DNA of 64,000 nucleotides from Micromonospora zingiberis (GTDB taxonomy: Bacteria > Actinomycetota > Actinomycetes > Mycobacteriales > Micromonosporaceae): contig NZ_SJJR01000005.1 in the NCBI RefSeq assembly GCF_004331455.1, positions 186,001 through 250,000 on the forward strand, read 5' to 3'. Below the pieces are notes generated by a model. The model did not search any database, was not told the DNA's origin, and saw only the letters and a program-made list of their open reading frames with translations. Below, one piece after another: positions 27,217-34,232 of this stretch (its first letter is position 1; the number at the start of each line of letters is the position of its first letter). The translations under genes were made by a program, and so were the position numbers.

Positions 27217-27486
27217 CTATGATCCGGGAGATCGTGGGCCCTCGATCGGCGCAATCGCCCTGGCCCAGCCGATGAACCGACTGTGCAGGCTGGTGGCAGG
27301 AATGTCGCCGAGGTGCACGCCGGCCTCCTCGTACAACCTGGCCAGGTAGACCATGAGTCCGGGCAGGTTGCCCCGATGCTCGGCGAGCAGGCGTAGCTTC
27401 GCGGGGGAGCACGGCCAGGCGGCCCCGCAGGCCCGGCAGCGCCACGTCGGGCGGGACGGGACGTGGTCACGCAGGTGCGCGCTCAC
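27217..27486 (-). CDS. small zinc-ribbon-like protein
   Basis: 89 residues. WRCRACGAAWPCSPAK gives a CxxC...C zinc-binding candidate near residue 17-26, followed by a helical half (LRLLAEHRGNLPGLMVYLARLY). Start GTG 27486 overlaps the stop of the upstream Pro-rich gene (GTGA), so the two are translated together. Many actinobacterial relatives, often mislabelled 'flavin reductase', sit beside XRE/DUF397 regulators; an XRE gene lies just across the divergent region here. Function unknown. Confidence 0.7.
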   Translation of the reverse strand: MSAHLRDHVPSRPTWRCRACGAAWPCSPAKLRLLAEHRGNLPGLMVYLARLYEEAGVHLGDIPATSLHSRFIGWARAIAPIEGPRSPGS

Positions 27487-27998
27487 CGGGCGGCCCCCGT
27501 CGTGCCGCGCCGGGCCGGAGCGCCTGGCCCGGTCGGCGGCGGTACGGGGCGCAGCCCGTCCGGGCGGACGTACAGCTCGCGGCGGTCCACCGCGTTGCCG
27601 CGTGCGTCGAGTTGGTACACCTCGATCCACGTCCAGCCGCAGTAGGTGTGCCGGTCGGTGCGCTCGCGGATCAGCCGTACCGTGATCGGCTTGCTGAACT
27701 GCGGCGACGCCTCGCATGTCAGCAGGTAGACGCCGGGGGACACCCGGGGTGTGCCGTCCTCGCGGGCCGACGCGGTGGTGGACCGGGCCGGCCCGGTGAT
27801 GCGGGTCGAAGCACCGGAACCGGTCGGTGCGGCGCCAGGGCCGGTCGGTGCGGCGCCGGAATGGGTCGGTGCGGCAGCAAAACGGGGCGGTGTGGCGCCG
27901 GGGCGGTGCGGTGTGGCGCCGGGGCGGGTCGGTGTGGCGGCGGGGCGGGGTGCCCAGCGTGCGGCGGGGACGCCGTTGGCGGGCTTCGGCACGGTCAT
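27483..27998 (-). CDS. hypothetical protein with Pro/Ala-repeat N-terminus
   Basis: 171 residues. ATG 27998 has AAGGAGAC upstream. The first ~85 residues are low complexity with repeats of the RPGATP / PTGPGAAP type; the C-terminal ~80 residues form a compact domain (GVYLLTCEASPQFSKPITVRL ... TYCGWTWIEVYQLD) with two cysteines. Coupled by a 4-bp overlap to the zinc-ribbon gene. The repeat DNA (27830-27960) looks prone to length change. No family named. Confidence 0.65.
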   Translation of the reverse strand: MTVPKPANGVPAARWAPRPAATPTRPGATPHRPGATPPRFAAAPTHSGAAPTGPGAAPTGSGASTRITGPARSTTASAREDGTPRVSPGVYLLTCEASPQFSKPITVRLIRERTDRHTYCGWTWIEVYQLDARGNAVDRRELYVRPDGLRPVPPPTGPGAPARRGTTGAAR

Positions 27999-28302
27999 GG
28001 TCGTCTCCTTGCCTCGTCGGTGTGGCGGGTCGAGCCGCCAACAGTCGCCGCCGGGTGGCATGTCCTGCCGTCACGACCGCATGGTCTGGATCGGGGGTCG
28101 CTGCGGTTGCTCGCCCGGCAGCGACCCCCGGACGTACGCACCCGCCGGGTCGGGGGCAACCTCCACCGGGTACGCCGTGCTGCTTCCACCCTGGATGCAG
28201 GCCCCATACGGTGGGAATAGTCATCACTCGATCGCGGAACGTAGCGACCAGGTTCGAGCTGGCGCGGAACGGTGCACAGCGCCGGGGAAGGGTGTGGAAG
28301 CC
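27999..28302. other. divergent promoter region between Pro-rich gene and XRE gene
   Basis: About 300 bp between divergent starts, with no supported ORF. An XRE regulator at one end suggests an operator here, but no clear palindrome was identified. Confidence 0.3.
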
Positions 28303-29106
28303 GTGGGAATCTCGCCGTCGGAGTACCTGCTTCGTGAGCTGAGGCGTCGGCGTGGGGCCGCCGGGCTGACCCAGGCGCAACTCGGCGAACTGCTCTACTG
28401 CTCGGACTCTCAGGTGAGCGCGATCGAGACCGGTACCAAGGCGCCGACCTTGCCGTACCTGACCGCCGTGGACGGCGCACTGGGCACCGGCGGATACTTC
28501 ACGACCCTCTGGGACGAGCTGGTCAAGGGCGACGCCGCACCGGTCTGGCAGCGGGAATGGCTGAGGCATATCGAGCGGGAGGCCACCGCGCTGCGCTGGT
28601 ACGAGCACTCTTTCGTGCCGGGCCTGCTCCAGACCGAGGCGTACGTTCGCGCCACGTTCCGCGCGGCGTGCACGCCCGCTGCCGAGCTGGACCAGCGGGT
28701 CGCGGCACGGATGGCACGGCAGGTCGTCCTCGCCCGTGAGCCGAGTCCTCAGCTTTTCGTGGTGCTGGATGAGATGGTGCTTCGGCGGCCGTGCGGCGGT
28801 CCGGACGTGATGGCTGAGCAGGTCGAGCACCTGCTGGCCGCTGCCGAGCAGCCGAATATCCGGTTGCGGGTCGTGCCGCTCTCCGCTGGCATCTACTCAG
28901 GACTTGCCGGGGCGTTCATCCTGGCCGACCTACCCGACGGATCGCGTGCCGGGTGCACGGACCATCAGTTGGAGTCGCAGAGCACCGGGCAGCCTGATGC
29001 GATTGCTCGTCTGGCGCTGGTGTGGGACGCGGTCCAGGGCGAAGCCCTCACGGTGGGGCAGTCGCTCGACGTGCTCAAGGAGGCGGCGAAGAGATGGGCG
29101 AGCTGA
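28303..29106 (+). CDS. XRE-family HTH regulator with DUF5753
   Basis: 267 residues. N-terminal helix-turn-helix (LTQAQLGELLYCSDSQVSAIETGTKAP, ~20-46), then DUF5753 (WYEHSFVPGLLQTEAYVRA ... RMARQVVLAREPSPQLFVVLDEMVLRRP ... AGIYSGLAGAFILADL). GTG 28303 chosen; GTG 28294 is closer to the GGGGAAGG ribosome site. This large actinobacterial family normally pairs with a DUF397 gene starting at its 3' end; here that partner is damaged (29094-29192). Family members related to BldB/WhiJ-type systems affect development; the target here is unknown. Confidence 0.85.
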   Translation: MGISPSEYLLRELRRRRGAAGLTQAQLGELLYCSDSQVSAIETGTKAPTLPYLTAVDGALGTGGYFTTLWDELVKGDAAPVWQREWLRHIEREATALRWYEHSFVPGLLQTEAYVRATFRAACTPAAELDQRVAARMARQVVLAREPSPQLFVVLDEMVLRRPCGGPDVMAEQVEHLLAAAEQPNIRLRVVPLSAGIYSGLAGAFILADLPDGSRAGCTDHQLESQSTGQPDAIARLALVWDAVQGEALTVGQSLDVLKEAAKRWAS

Positions 29107-29192
29107 CTGGTGCGTGAAGGCCCGGCCCGGCGCTGACCTTCACTCCCACCGCCTGGCGGGCCTTCCTCGCCCAGTTCCCCGAGCGACCCTGA
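29094..29192 (+). pseudogene. DUF397 gene remnant with internal deletion
   Basis: Starts in the usual DUF397 position, overlapping the XRE 3' end, with AGGAGG ~10 nt upstream: ATG GGC GAG CTG ACT GGT GCG, then stop. The missing centre is followed, in another frame, by the typical DUF397 C-terminus (ALTFTPTAWRAFLAQF) ending in TGA at 29190-29192. The two ends are joined with loss of the middle ~30-40 codons, so no functional product is expected. Confidence 0.65.
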
Positions 29193-29202
29193 TCGAACAG
29201 GT

Positions 29203-29233
29203 GTCGCCCCGGCCCTTGTGGGGCCGGGGCGAC
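29203..29233. terminator. bidirectional terminator hairpin
   Basis: Perfect 13-bp G+C-rich stem (29203-29215 with 29221-29233) and 5-nt loop ttgtg, followed by tgggtttt. Lies between the XRE/DUF397 unit and the convergent M14 peptidase gene. Confidence 0.8.
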
Positions 29234-29250
29234 GTGGGTTTTCACAGATG

Positions 29251-30447
29251 TCAGCTACGCGGCACGTTCATCCGCTCGGGGATGAGTTCGTACCGCTCCG
29301 GGTCGATGTTGTTCAGCGTCCCGTCGGTGATCGAGTCGATGATTCCGAAGAGCCCGTCCTCGACCTGCTTGGTCAGCATCCCGTGCTGCTTCTGGCCCCA
29401 GGACTGCGTCTGCCCGCGCGTCTCGAACAGAATCGTCGCGCTTCCGCGAAGGGCGAACGAACCCAGCGCGGTGCCGGGCAGGTTCGTGTTCTGCGGGTAG
29501 AGCGTCACCTTGCTCTGCGGAGAGTTTCCGGACTGGAGGGCGTCGTACACCGCGACGTTCACCCGGCGCGACGCGTCGTAGTTGAACTTGGGCCAGTTAC
29601 CGTGCTGGGCGGGGTTCGTGATGAAGCGCCCGGAAATGGAAAGGGTGGTGAAGTCGTCCATTCCCACGCCGGTGTAGCAGGCGGCCTGGTTGTGCAGGTC
29701 GGCGAAGACGTGGACGGTCCCGAATTCCTGCTCCAGCGCGCGATAAACGTCCCGGGCGGCCTGCGCTTCCGGCGTGATGTACCAACCGGTGGAGGCGCTG
29801 TTACCCGGGAAGTCGCCAGCCTGCGGAACGTAATCGAGGTTGGGGTTGAAGTCCCGGTTCACGTCGAACCCGCCGAGGCGGGTGTTGTAATTCCATGCCG
29901 TCCGCGCACTGGCGAGTTGCGGGAAGTCGGCGACGACATCGCTCCAGCTGCGGGCATTCTGCCGGGTGACCAATTCGCCGCCGTCAGGGTTGAGCTTCGG
30001 TACGGCGACAATGGTGACCGCCTTGCGAATCTCCTCGGACCGCTTCGAGTTGTTGCCGAGCGTACGAAGGGCGTCGAGCAGGGCGGCCGTACCGTGCATC
30101 TCGTTGCCGTGGATCTGGCTCTGCACCATGACGACGGTGTCGCCCTCGCCAACCCGAGCCGACCAGATCTCGCGACCCTGGTTCGAATAGCCGGCGACGT
30201 CGACACTCACGTGGCCGTTGCTGGACTGTTCGATCTGCTGGAGACTCCGGCGAAGTTCCTCGTGGCTGATGAAGCCCTGGACCGACTTGTTGCCGGTTTC
30301 GTTGCCGCAGTGCGACTCAAGCGGTTGGGCGGCTGCCGGCCCAGTGAGTGACACCGCTACCCCGGGGATACCGATGAGGAGCGCGGCGGCGACCGCGACG
30401 TGGCGCTTGACCCGACTTGGTGACGCTGTCGGCATAGCTTGACGCAT
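29251..30447 (-). CDS. secreted M14-family zinc carboxypeptidase
   Basis: 398 residues, ATG 30447 with GGAGGG upstream. Sec signal peptide (~40 residues, ends GPAAAQP). Zinc site: QSQIHGNEMHG (HxxE) and the third ligand His in VFADLHNQA; the catalytic Glu is probably in ILFETRGQ near residue 350. Also NPDGGELVTRQNA and FDVNRDFNP, typical of M14. Removes C-terminal residues from extracellular peptides or cell-wall peptides; substrate not defined. Third-base G/C bias is somewhat weaker than in neighbours, as is the upstream DNA, which may mean later acquisition. Confidence 0.9.
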   Translation of the reverse strand: MRQAMPTASPSRVKRHVAVAAALLIGIPGVAVSLTGPAAAQPLESHCGNETGNKSVQGFISHEELRRSLQQIEQSSNGHVSVDVAGYSNQGREIWSARVGEGDTVVMVQSQIHGNEMHGTAALLDALRTLGNNSKRSEEIRKAVTIVAVPKLNPDGGELVTRQNARSWSDVVADFPQLASARTAWNYNTRLGGFDVNRDFNPNLDYVPQAGDFPGNSASTGWYITPEAQAARDVYRALEQEFGTVHVFADLHNQAACYTGVGMDDFTTLSISGRFITNPAQHGNWPKFNYDASRRVNVAVYDALQSGNSPQSKVTLYPQNTNLPGTALGSFALRGSATILFETRGQTQSWGQKQHGMLTKQVEDGLFGIIDSITDGTLNNIDPERYELIPERMNVPRS

Positions 30448-31113
30448 GGAAAGCCCTCCACAGTGATCGGGTGGATCTAGTTCGCCACCTAAGCACAGGT
30501 GCGTGCGGCTAGCAATGGATGGCTGTTTGATCGGGCACCGTTTGAGGGCGAATGTCGGAACAGCGGTGACACCGCAGGTGGCGACGTTTTGCCGTGCCCG
30601 TCGCGCTGCCGTCTATATTGGACGGAGCGGCAAATCTCAAGATTTCCGCAACTGTCGAGAGGGACGCCTGACGAGGTTCATCGGCGCGTCTATTATGCCG
30701 CATCCGGCCGCGCATCATGGCCGGGCGAAATTGGAAATGCGTGCCATCAGTTCCTACGATTGTAGGAGGTTTGATACGTCAATCTGAACAGCTGTACGCA
30801 ACCACTTCGTTGCCCCTGCTCCTGCGCGGGCCCCGGCTGGACCGGCAGCGGGGGAGTCCCGCGACGTCGACCCGGCCGACGCGGCGCGGGTGCTGCGGAG
30901 GTCGTCGAGTGGGGAGCCGCCGCGCCGACAAGCCAGCGAAGCCGAGGAGGCCGCTGAGTCTGGTGCCTGACCCGGCTGCCGGGCAGTGCGGGCCGCGCCG
31001 TCGACGGCGGGACGGGGTTGCGCGAGAGCGGGCGGCGCGGTAGGCCATGCGTGCGCAGATCGGCCGATGGTTCCGGGTGCCAACCCGGCGGCGGTCTGAA
31101 AGTCGAGGATGGA
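30448..31113. other. 666-bp region without a confident gene, upstream of terC
   Basis: 30480-30790 is less G+C rich than surroundings and shows no gene. 30788-30970 has an open frame with strong G/C third positions (reads RNHFVAPAPARAP ... EAEEAAESGA) but no good start, so it may be the tail of a decayed gene. Several other open frames here lack coding character. The last ~140 bp form the terC leader; I could not match a manganese (yybP-ykoY) riboswitch. Confidence 0.4.
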
Positions 31114-31917
31114 ATGGAATTCTTGACCAGTCCCGAGCTGTGGATCGCGTTCGCGACCCTGCTCCTGCTGGAGATCGTGCTGGGCATCGACAACGTGGTG
31201 TTCATCTCGATCCTGTCCGGCCGGCTGCCTGAGCATCAGCAGGCCCGGGCCCGGACGATCGGCATCTCGCTCGCCCTGATCACCCGACTGCTGTTGCTGG
31301 GCTCGCTGTCCTGGATCATCGGGTTGACGGCGCCGCTGTTCACCGTGCTCGGGCAGGAGATCTCCGGCCGGGACCTGATCCTGCTGCTCGGCGGGTTGTT
31401 CCTGGTGGGCAAGGCGACGTACGAGATCCACGAGCACCTGGAGGGTGCCGATCACGCCAAGTCGAGCAAGAAGGTGGTGTCGTTCGGCTCGGTCATCGCG
31501 CAGATCCTGGTGCTGGACGTGGTCTTCTCGCTGGATTCGGTGATCACCGCGGTCGGCATGGTCGACGAGTTGGCCATCATGGTGGCCGCCGTGGTGATCG
31601 CGATGATCATCATGCTGGTCTCGGCCGGCGCGGTCAGCAGCTTCGTCAACCAGCATCCGACGGTCAAGATGCTGGCCCTGTCGTTCCTGCTGATCATCGG
31701 TGCGAGCCTGATCGCGGAGAGCTTCGACCAGCACATCCCGAAGGGCTACGTGTACGGGCCGATCGCCTTCTCGATCTTCGTGGAGTTCCTCAACCTGCGA
31801 GTCCGGTCGCGGCAGCGCCGCGCGCAGGAGGCGCAGCCGGTGCAGTTGCACCCCACGTACGTCAAGAACAGCCCGGCGCGCCCCGACCCCGAGCCGGAGG
31901 TGACGGCCGCCAGCTGA
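31114..31917 (+). CDS. TerC-family integral membrane protein
   Basis: 267 residues with about seven membrane helices. Two conserved acidic motifs, LLEIVLGIDNVVFIS (helix 1) and VLDVVFSLDSVITA, are the hallmarks of TerC/Alx proteins, linked in other bacteria to manganese export or tellurite resistance. Polar C-terminal tail of ~35 residues. Start ATG 31114 has GAGGA about 7 nt upstream. Single gene; followed by a strong hairpin at 32032. Confidence 0.9.
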   Translation: MEFLTSPELWIAFATLLLLEIVLGIDNVVFISILSGRLPEHQQARARTIGISLALITRLLLLGSLSWIIGLTAPLFTVLGQEISGRDLILLLGGLFLVGKATYEIHEHLEGADHAKSSKKVVSFGSVIAQILVLDVVFSLDSVITAVGMVDELAIMVAAVVIAMIIMLVSAGAVSSFVNQHPTVKMLALSFLLIIGASLIAESFDQHIPKGYVYGPIAFSIFVEFLNLRVRSRQRRAQEAQPVQLHPTYVKNSPARPDPEPEVTAAS

Positions 31918-32241
31918 ACCTCCCCGCGCCCGAGGTCACGCCGGCCCGGCGAGTCTCCTGGCCCGGCCGGCTGGCCTCCCGCGCGCGGGCCGGCCCTGTT
32001 GCGCACGAACCGGGTGTGCCCGCGCTGAGCAGGACGCCGCACGTACCCCTCGGGGTGCGTGCGGCGTCCGTCGTCTGTGGACGGCCGGCGGCCCGGACCG
32101 CTGGTGAGGCCGCCGCTACTCGCGCGTAACTTTTCATTGACGTTTCCAGATTGTGACGGGCATCATCATTTCACGGTCGATCGGAACACACCCCACCTCC
32201 ACCCCGGCAACCCCGGGGTTCTCCCAATGGGAGGTGCAGCG
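31918..32241. other. intergenic region with terC terminator and lipase promoter
   Basis: 324 bp. Contains the hairpin at 32032-32069 and, downstream, a TTGACG hexamer near 32138 that may be a lipase -35, with no clear -10. Confidence 0.35.
32032..32069 (+). terminator. terC terminator hairpin
   Basis: Near-perfect 18-bp stem (ggacgccgcac-tacccc / ggggt-gtgcggcgtcc) with a two-base loop. Confidence 0.7.
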
Positions 32242-33093
32242 ATGCTGCTCCGAAAGGCTGTCCCCGTCCTCGCCCTCACCCTCGCCGCCGTCCTGTCGGC
32301 CCCGGCCGCCGCGTCGGCCGCCACTCCCGCCGCTCCCGCCGCGTCGGCTGCCACTCCCGCCGCCACCTCGGGCACGTCGGCGACCGAAGCCACCCTCGCG
32401 CCAACCGCCGACCCCGGTCTACGCGCCCTCGCCAGCGCCAACCCGGTCATCGTGGTCGGCGGGCTCAGCGGCTTCGCCGCGGTGTACGAGCCGCTCGCCG
32501 CCCGGCTGCGCGCCGACGGATACCGGGTCTGGATCTACGAGTTGCCCAACCTCGGGCTCGGCGACATCGCCGCCTCCGCCGCCAGTCTGCGCAACTTCGT
32601 CGGGCAGGTCCGCTCCAGCACCGGCGCGGCGAAGATCGACGTGGTCGCCCACTCCGAGGGTGGCCTGGTCAGCCGCTACTACATCAAGAATCTCGGCGGC
32701 GGCGACGCCGTCGGCCGCTACGTCAGCCTGGGCACCCCCCAGTACGGCACCTACGTCGCCAACATCGCGGCATTCCTCGGCCTGGGCAGCTGTGCCGGCA
32801 TCGTCGCCTGCCAGCAGATGACGATCGGCTCGTCGTTCCTGACCGCCCTCAACGCCGGTGACGACACCCCGGGGTCGGTCCGTTGGACCACCGTCCGCAC
32901 CTGGCAGGACGAACTCGTCCGCCCGGTCGACAACGCCATGCTGGCCGACGGCGCCACCAACGTCCTCATCCAGTCCAAGTGTCCGCTACGCGTAGTAGGC
33001 CACCTGGCCCTGGTCATCGACGGCACCACCTACTCAATCATCCGCCAAGCCCTCCGCGACCACCCCATCAACCCCTCCTGCCTAGCCCTCTAA
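32242..33093 (+). CDS. secreted lipase/acyl hydrolase (alpha/beta fold)
   Basis: 283 residues; ATG 32242 preceded by GGGAGG (ATG 32227 is in frame but has no site). Signal peptide ~27 residues, then an Ala/Thr/Pro-rich stretch. Oxyanion-region VIVVGGLSGFA, nucleophile motif DVVAHSEGGLVSRYY (H-S-E-G-G), VSLGTPQYGT, and a C-terminal VVGHLALVID supplying the catalytic His. Resembles triacylglycerol lipases of streptomycetes (class 2 / PGAP1-like). A pair of cysteines near residues 185-195 and near the C-terminus may form disulfides. Ends at a long hairpin shared with the convergent aldo/keto reductase gene. Confidence 0.85.
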   Translation: MLLRKAVPVLALTLAAVLSAPAAASAATPAAPAASAATPAATSGTSATEATLAPTADPGLRALASANPVIVVGGLSGFAAVYEPLAARLRADGYRVWIYELPNLGLGDIAASAASLRNFVGQVRSSTGAAKIDVVAHSEGGLVSRYYIKNLGGGDAVGRYVSLGTPQYGTYVANIAAFLGLGSCAGIVACQQMTIGSSFLTALNAGDDTPGSVRWTTVRTWQDELVRPVDNAMLADGATNVLIQSKCPLRVVGHLALVIDGTTYSIIRQALRDHPINPSCLAL

Positions 33094-33142
33094 ACCCACC
33101 CCACCCACCCCACCCCCCAACCCTCCTGCCCCGCCCGGCGGC

Positions 33143-33203
33143 GTTGATCAAGAAGTTTGCGTCGGTGAAGCGGTCCTTCCTTGACGCAAACTTCTTGATC
33201 AAC
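33143..33203. terminator. 21-bp perfect hairpin between convergent genes
   Basis: Arms 33143-33163 and 33183-33203 pair without mismatch around a 19-nt loop (core GATCAAGAAGTTTGCGTC). Located between the lipase and aldo/keto reductase stops. Confidence 0.8.
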
Positions 33204-33220
33204 CAGCACGGGGGTGGGGG

Positions 33221-34093
33221 TTAGGTGGTGGTGGAGAGGGTTTCGTATTCGGCGTTGGTCAGGTGGACTTGGGCGGCGGCTACGTTCTCCTCTAGGTGGG
33301 CCACCGAGGAGGTGCCGGGGATGGGGAGGATCACCGGGGAGCGGCGCAGCAGCCAGGCCAGGGCGAGCTGGGCCGGGGTGGCGCCGTGCGCGGTGGAGAT
33401 CGCGTCGAGTGGGCCGCCGGGGCGGGCCAGCTCGCCGGTGGCGATCGGGAACCACGGGATGAACGCGATGTCGTTGCGCTCGCAGTAGTCCAGTACGTCC
33501 TCGGCCTTGCGGTTTGCCAGGTTGTAGAGGTTCTGCACCGACACGATCGGCGCGATCTGGCGGGCCTGCTCGATCTGCTCGACGGTCACCTCCGACAGAC
33601 CGATGTGCCGGATCTTGCCCTCCTCGCGCAGCAGCACCAACTCGCCGAGCTGGTCGGCCAGCGGCACCTGCGGGTCGATGCGGTGCAGCTGGTAGAGCCC
33701 GATGCTGTCCAGGCCAAGGTGGCGCAGGCTCAGCTCGCACTGCTGGCGCAGGTACTCCGGCCGGCCGACCGGCCGCCAGTAGCCAGGGCCGCCGCGGGTC
33801 AGCCCGGCCTTGGTCGCGATGAGAAGATCCTCGGCGTACGGGTGCAACGCCTCCTTGATCAGCAACTCCGATACGAACGGCCCGTACGAGTCGGCGGTGT
33901 CGATGAACGTCACCCCCAACTCGTACGCCCGGCGCAGCACCCGCACCGCCTCGGCCGGGTCCTTCGGGTCACCCCACACGCCCGGTCCGGTGATCTGCAT
34001 CGCCCCGTAGCCGAGCCGGTCGACGGTCAGGTCACCGCCGATGCGGTACGTGCCGGAGGCCTTGGCGGGCCGGTTGTCAGGCTCGATCGCCAT
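33221..34093 (-). CDS. aldo/keto reductase
   Basis: 290 residues. TIM-barrel NADPH reductase: [27 protein letters not shown] (Asp and Tyr of the tetrad), [10 protein letters not shown] (Lys), [10 protein letters not shown] (His), and [16 protein letters not shown] for cofactor binding. ATG 34093 has TTGGGGATC upstream; a TTG 15 bp earlier would extend it. Substrate unknown. A possible -10 TAGATT (minus strand 34130-34135) abuts the large hairpin at 34135, so the hairpin may influence this promoter. Confidence 0.9.
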   Translation of the reverse strand: MAIEPDNRPAKASGTYRIGGDLTVDRLGYGAMQITGPGVWGDPKDPAEAVRVLRRAYELGVTFIDTADSYGPFVSELLIKEALHPYAEDLLIATKAGLTRGGPGYWRPVGRPEYLRQQCELSLRHLGLDSIGLYQLHRIDPQVPLADQLGELVLLREEGKIRHIGLSEVTVEQIEQARQIAPIVSVQNLYNLANRKAEDVLDYCERNDIAFIPWFPIATGELARPGGPLDAISTAHGATPAQLALAWLLRRSPVILPIPGTSSVAHLEENVAAAQVHLTNAEYETLSTTT

Positions 34094-34134
34094 GCGTCTG
34101 ATCCCCAATCATGTCCGGTGCTCACCGCCAATCT

Positions 34135-34198
34135 AGTGCGGTGTCCAGGACGTTTACCGGCCGTGCCGCGACACCGCCGACGTTCTGGACACCGCACT
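34135..34198. terminator. 14-bp perfect hairpin after the fucosidase gene
   Basis: Arms agtgcggtgtccag and ctggacaccgcact around a 36-nt loop, 35 bp beyond the fucosidase stop and directly next to the aldo/keto reductase promoter. Confidence 0.65.
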
Positions 34199-34232
34199 GA
34201 CCGGGTGCCGGGGCAACCGGACCCGGTGGCGA

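Noticed and set aside
27217..28830. 537-codon minus-strand frame spanning the zinc-ribbon gene and beyond
   Set aside because: Only its last 89 codons match a plausible protein with a coupled GTG start; the rest crosses the Pro-rich and XRE genes.
30499..31043. Small overlapping open frames in the gap before terC
   Set aside because: Arg/Pro-rich shadow translations without ribosome sites or coding-type third positions.
30980..31113. yybP-ykoY manganese riboswitch before terC
   Set aside because: TerC genes often have one, but I could not match the conserved bulges and loops; an Rfam RF00080 search would decide.
34094..34108. Five-residue upstream extension of the aldo/keto reductase via TTG
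   Set aside because: ATG 34093 has a properly spaced ribosome site that contains this TTG.
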